Source: an uncultured bacterium
GTDB lineage: Bacteria; Hydrothermota; Tepidihabitantia; Tepidihabitantales; Tepidihabitantaceae
Reading direction: 5' to 3'
Assembly: GCA_937139435.1 (NCBI GenBank)
Contig: CAKZPX010000082.1
Span: 1-7,367, forward strand
DNA: 7,367 bases
Positions 6,624 to 7,367 of the stretch are shown here, piece by piece. Position numbers and translations under genes: made by a program. A model generated the notes under the pieces. It saw nothing but the letters and a program-made list of their open reading frames with translations. It made no database searches and had not been told where the DNA came from. The number at the start of each line of letters is the position of its first letter. The stretch's first letter is position 1.

Positions 6624-7367
6624 TTAAATGTTGTAGAGATAGCGAATCTTTATTACTTGCACCAGTTTTACTTCCCGAGTTGAGGAGTTAAACCAGTTCA
6701 AGGCAAAATAGAGATGGCTGCGAGGACGGAATTGCCAGGAATAGAGCCCGAAGAGCGAAAAGGTGGTGAAGGGTTTATTTGTTGCAAGGTCATAACTGTT
6801 AACGATTTCGCTCGTCAGCCGGAGCGAGGATTTACCGGAAAAGGCGTAAGTAATGCCGGGGCGCAGGATAAATGTCAGGTCCTGTTCCGGCTGAAAAGCA
6901 CCGCTGCTGTCCGGCTCTACAACCAGGGAGTTATCAAGTTCAATTGTCCAGTGGTTACCCGGTCGGGTGATAAGTGTTAGTCCGCCCTGAAAAGCCGGAG
7001 CGATTACTCCGCGGCGGTAATTGGCGGTTTTTGTAGTGTAATCAAAAGTCAGGGCAGCGCTGATTGGTTTGCTTTCGGTGTAGTCCGATAAGATGTAGGC
7101 ACCGACCCGTCCGCTGTAGTACCACCTTTCCCAGTCACGGGTGCGACCGAAGGAGCTCCAGACCGAAATAAACTGCTGGGAGGAAAAGCGGGCGTCTCCG
7201 TTAAGAAATCCCTGAAAGGTCGGTGTGGTTAGCGGTGTATCCCATTCATACTGCAGTTCTATGCCCGGGGTAATTAATACGTACTGGAGAAACCGCCAGT
7301 TGTAAAATGACGGTCCACCATAGACGGTGAAATACCTTCCCCGCCAGGTGGTGTAACCCGGTCCATT
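6624..7367 (-). CDS. C-terminal part of a probable outer-membrane beta-barrel protein (5' end outside window)
   Basis: On the minus strand an open frame enters at 7367 and runs 247 residues to TAA at 6626-6624. Many segments have alternating polar and hydrophobic or aromatic residues, rich in Tyr, Trp and Phe, with polar turns, for example WERWYYSGRVGAYILSDY, TFILRPGITYAFSG, SSLRLTSEIV and HLYFALNWF. This pattern is typical of transmembrane beta-strands. The end, LVQVIKIRYLYNI, fits a closing barrel strand, although it ends in Ile and not the Phe preferred by proteobacterial BAM. The order 'GGP..', then 'WQFRPRSHLYFALN' and 'VIKIRYLYN' resembles DUF5916-type proteins, in which a carbohydrate-binding-like N-domain precedes a barrel; that match is from memory and tentative. 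It is convergent with the chaperone operon, with 71 bases between stops. It could be a client of those chaperones (inference). Confidence 0.75.
   Translation of the reverse strand, partial: NGPGYTTWRGRYFTVYGGPSFYNWRFLQYVLITPGIELQYEWDTPLTTPTFQGFLNGDARFSSQQFISVWSSFGRTRDWERWYYSGRVGAYILSDYTESKPISAALTFDYTTKTANYRRGVIAPAFQGGLTLITRPGNHWTIELDNSLVVEPDSSGAFQPEQDLTFILRPGITYAFSGKSSLRLTSEIVNSYDLATNKPFTTFSLFGLYSWQFRPRSHLYFALNWFNSSTREVKLVQVIKIRYLYNI

Noticed and set aside
6610..6624. ACCCGG-TTG-CCGGGT hairpin as terminator of the minus-strand barrel gene
   Set aside because: The stem is only 6 bp, overlaps the stop codon, and no T-run follows on the minus strand.
6714..6980. 88-residue plus-strand ORF after the operon terminator
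   Set aside because: It lies opposite the minus-strand beta-barrel frame, which is open for 247 codons with clear strand patterning; the plus-strand frame is a shadow.
1..7367. CRISPR array, tRNA or rRNA gene, insertion sequence or phage element
   Set aside because: No regularly spaced direct repeats, cloverleaf, rRNA-like sequence, transposase or integrase coding, or terminal inverted repeats were seen on either strand.

Overview
The window reads as chromosomal DNA from a Gram-negative-type bacterium with an outer membrane. Evidence is three signal-peptide-bearing SurA/PrsA-type periplasmic chaperones, lipoprotein signals, and part of an outer-membrane beta-barrel. The combination of PKD/Ig-like repeats plus a PQQ-type beta-propeller ending in the 'PWPMFRHD..HTG' motif resembles secreted proteins I associate with little-cultured lineages such as candidate division WOR-3 (Stahlbacteria). 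That placement is a weak inference; no rRNA or other taxonomic marker is present.

Layout. Positions 1-313 hold the 3' end of a beta-propeller gene, closed by a strong intrinsic terminator (329-362). A noncoding stretch of about 475 bases follows, AT-rich at its edges, with a GC-rich island of two tandem bulged hairpins (492-539) and promoter-like sequences near its end. A compact plus-strand operon then runs from 838 to 6552: a parvulin-like lipoprotein (838-2190), a second parvulin-like lipoprotein (2187-3065, ATGA overlap), a SurA-type protein with two parvulin domains (3074-4399), and a lipoprotein with three PKD-like repeats and a roughly eight-bladed propeller (4414-6552). Intergenic gaps are -4, 8 and 14 bases. 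A 32-base perfect palindrome followed by TTTTT ends the operon. A convergent minus-strand gene (7367 to 6624, 5' end outside the window) encodes the C-terminal part of a probable outer-membrane beta-barrel.

How the genes may work together. SurA-family proteins escort unfolded outer-membrane proteins, and BamB is a propeller lipoprotein of the barrel-assembly machine. Three chaperones plus a propeller lipoprotein in one operon therefore suggest an envelope-protein folding module, but the link of this PKD-propeller protein to assembly is inference from context. The most notable points are graded loss of the parvulin active-site histidines across the operon, an internal duplication in the first protein that lacks its second isomerase domain, a promoter placed so that the operon's mRNA could be leaderless, and a paralogous propeller C-terminus upstream of the operon.
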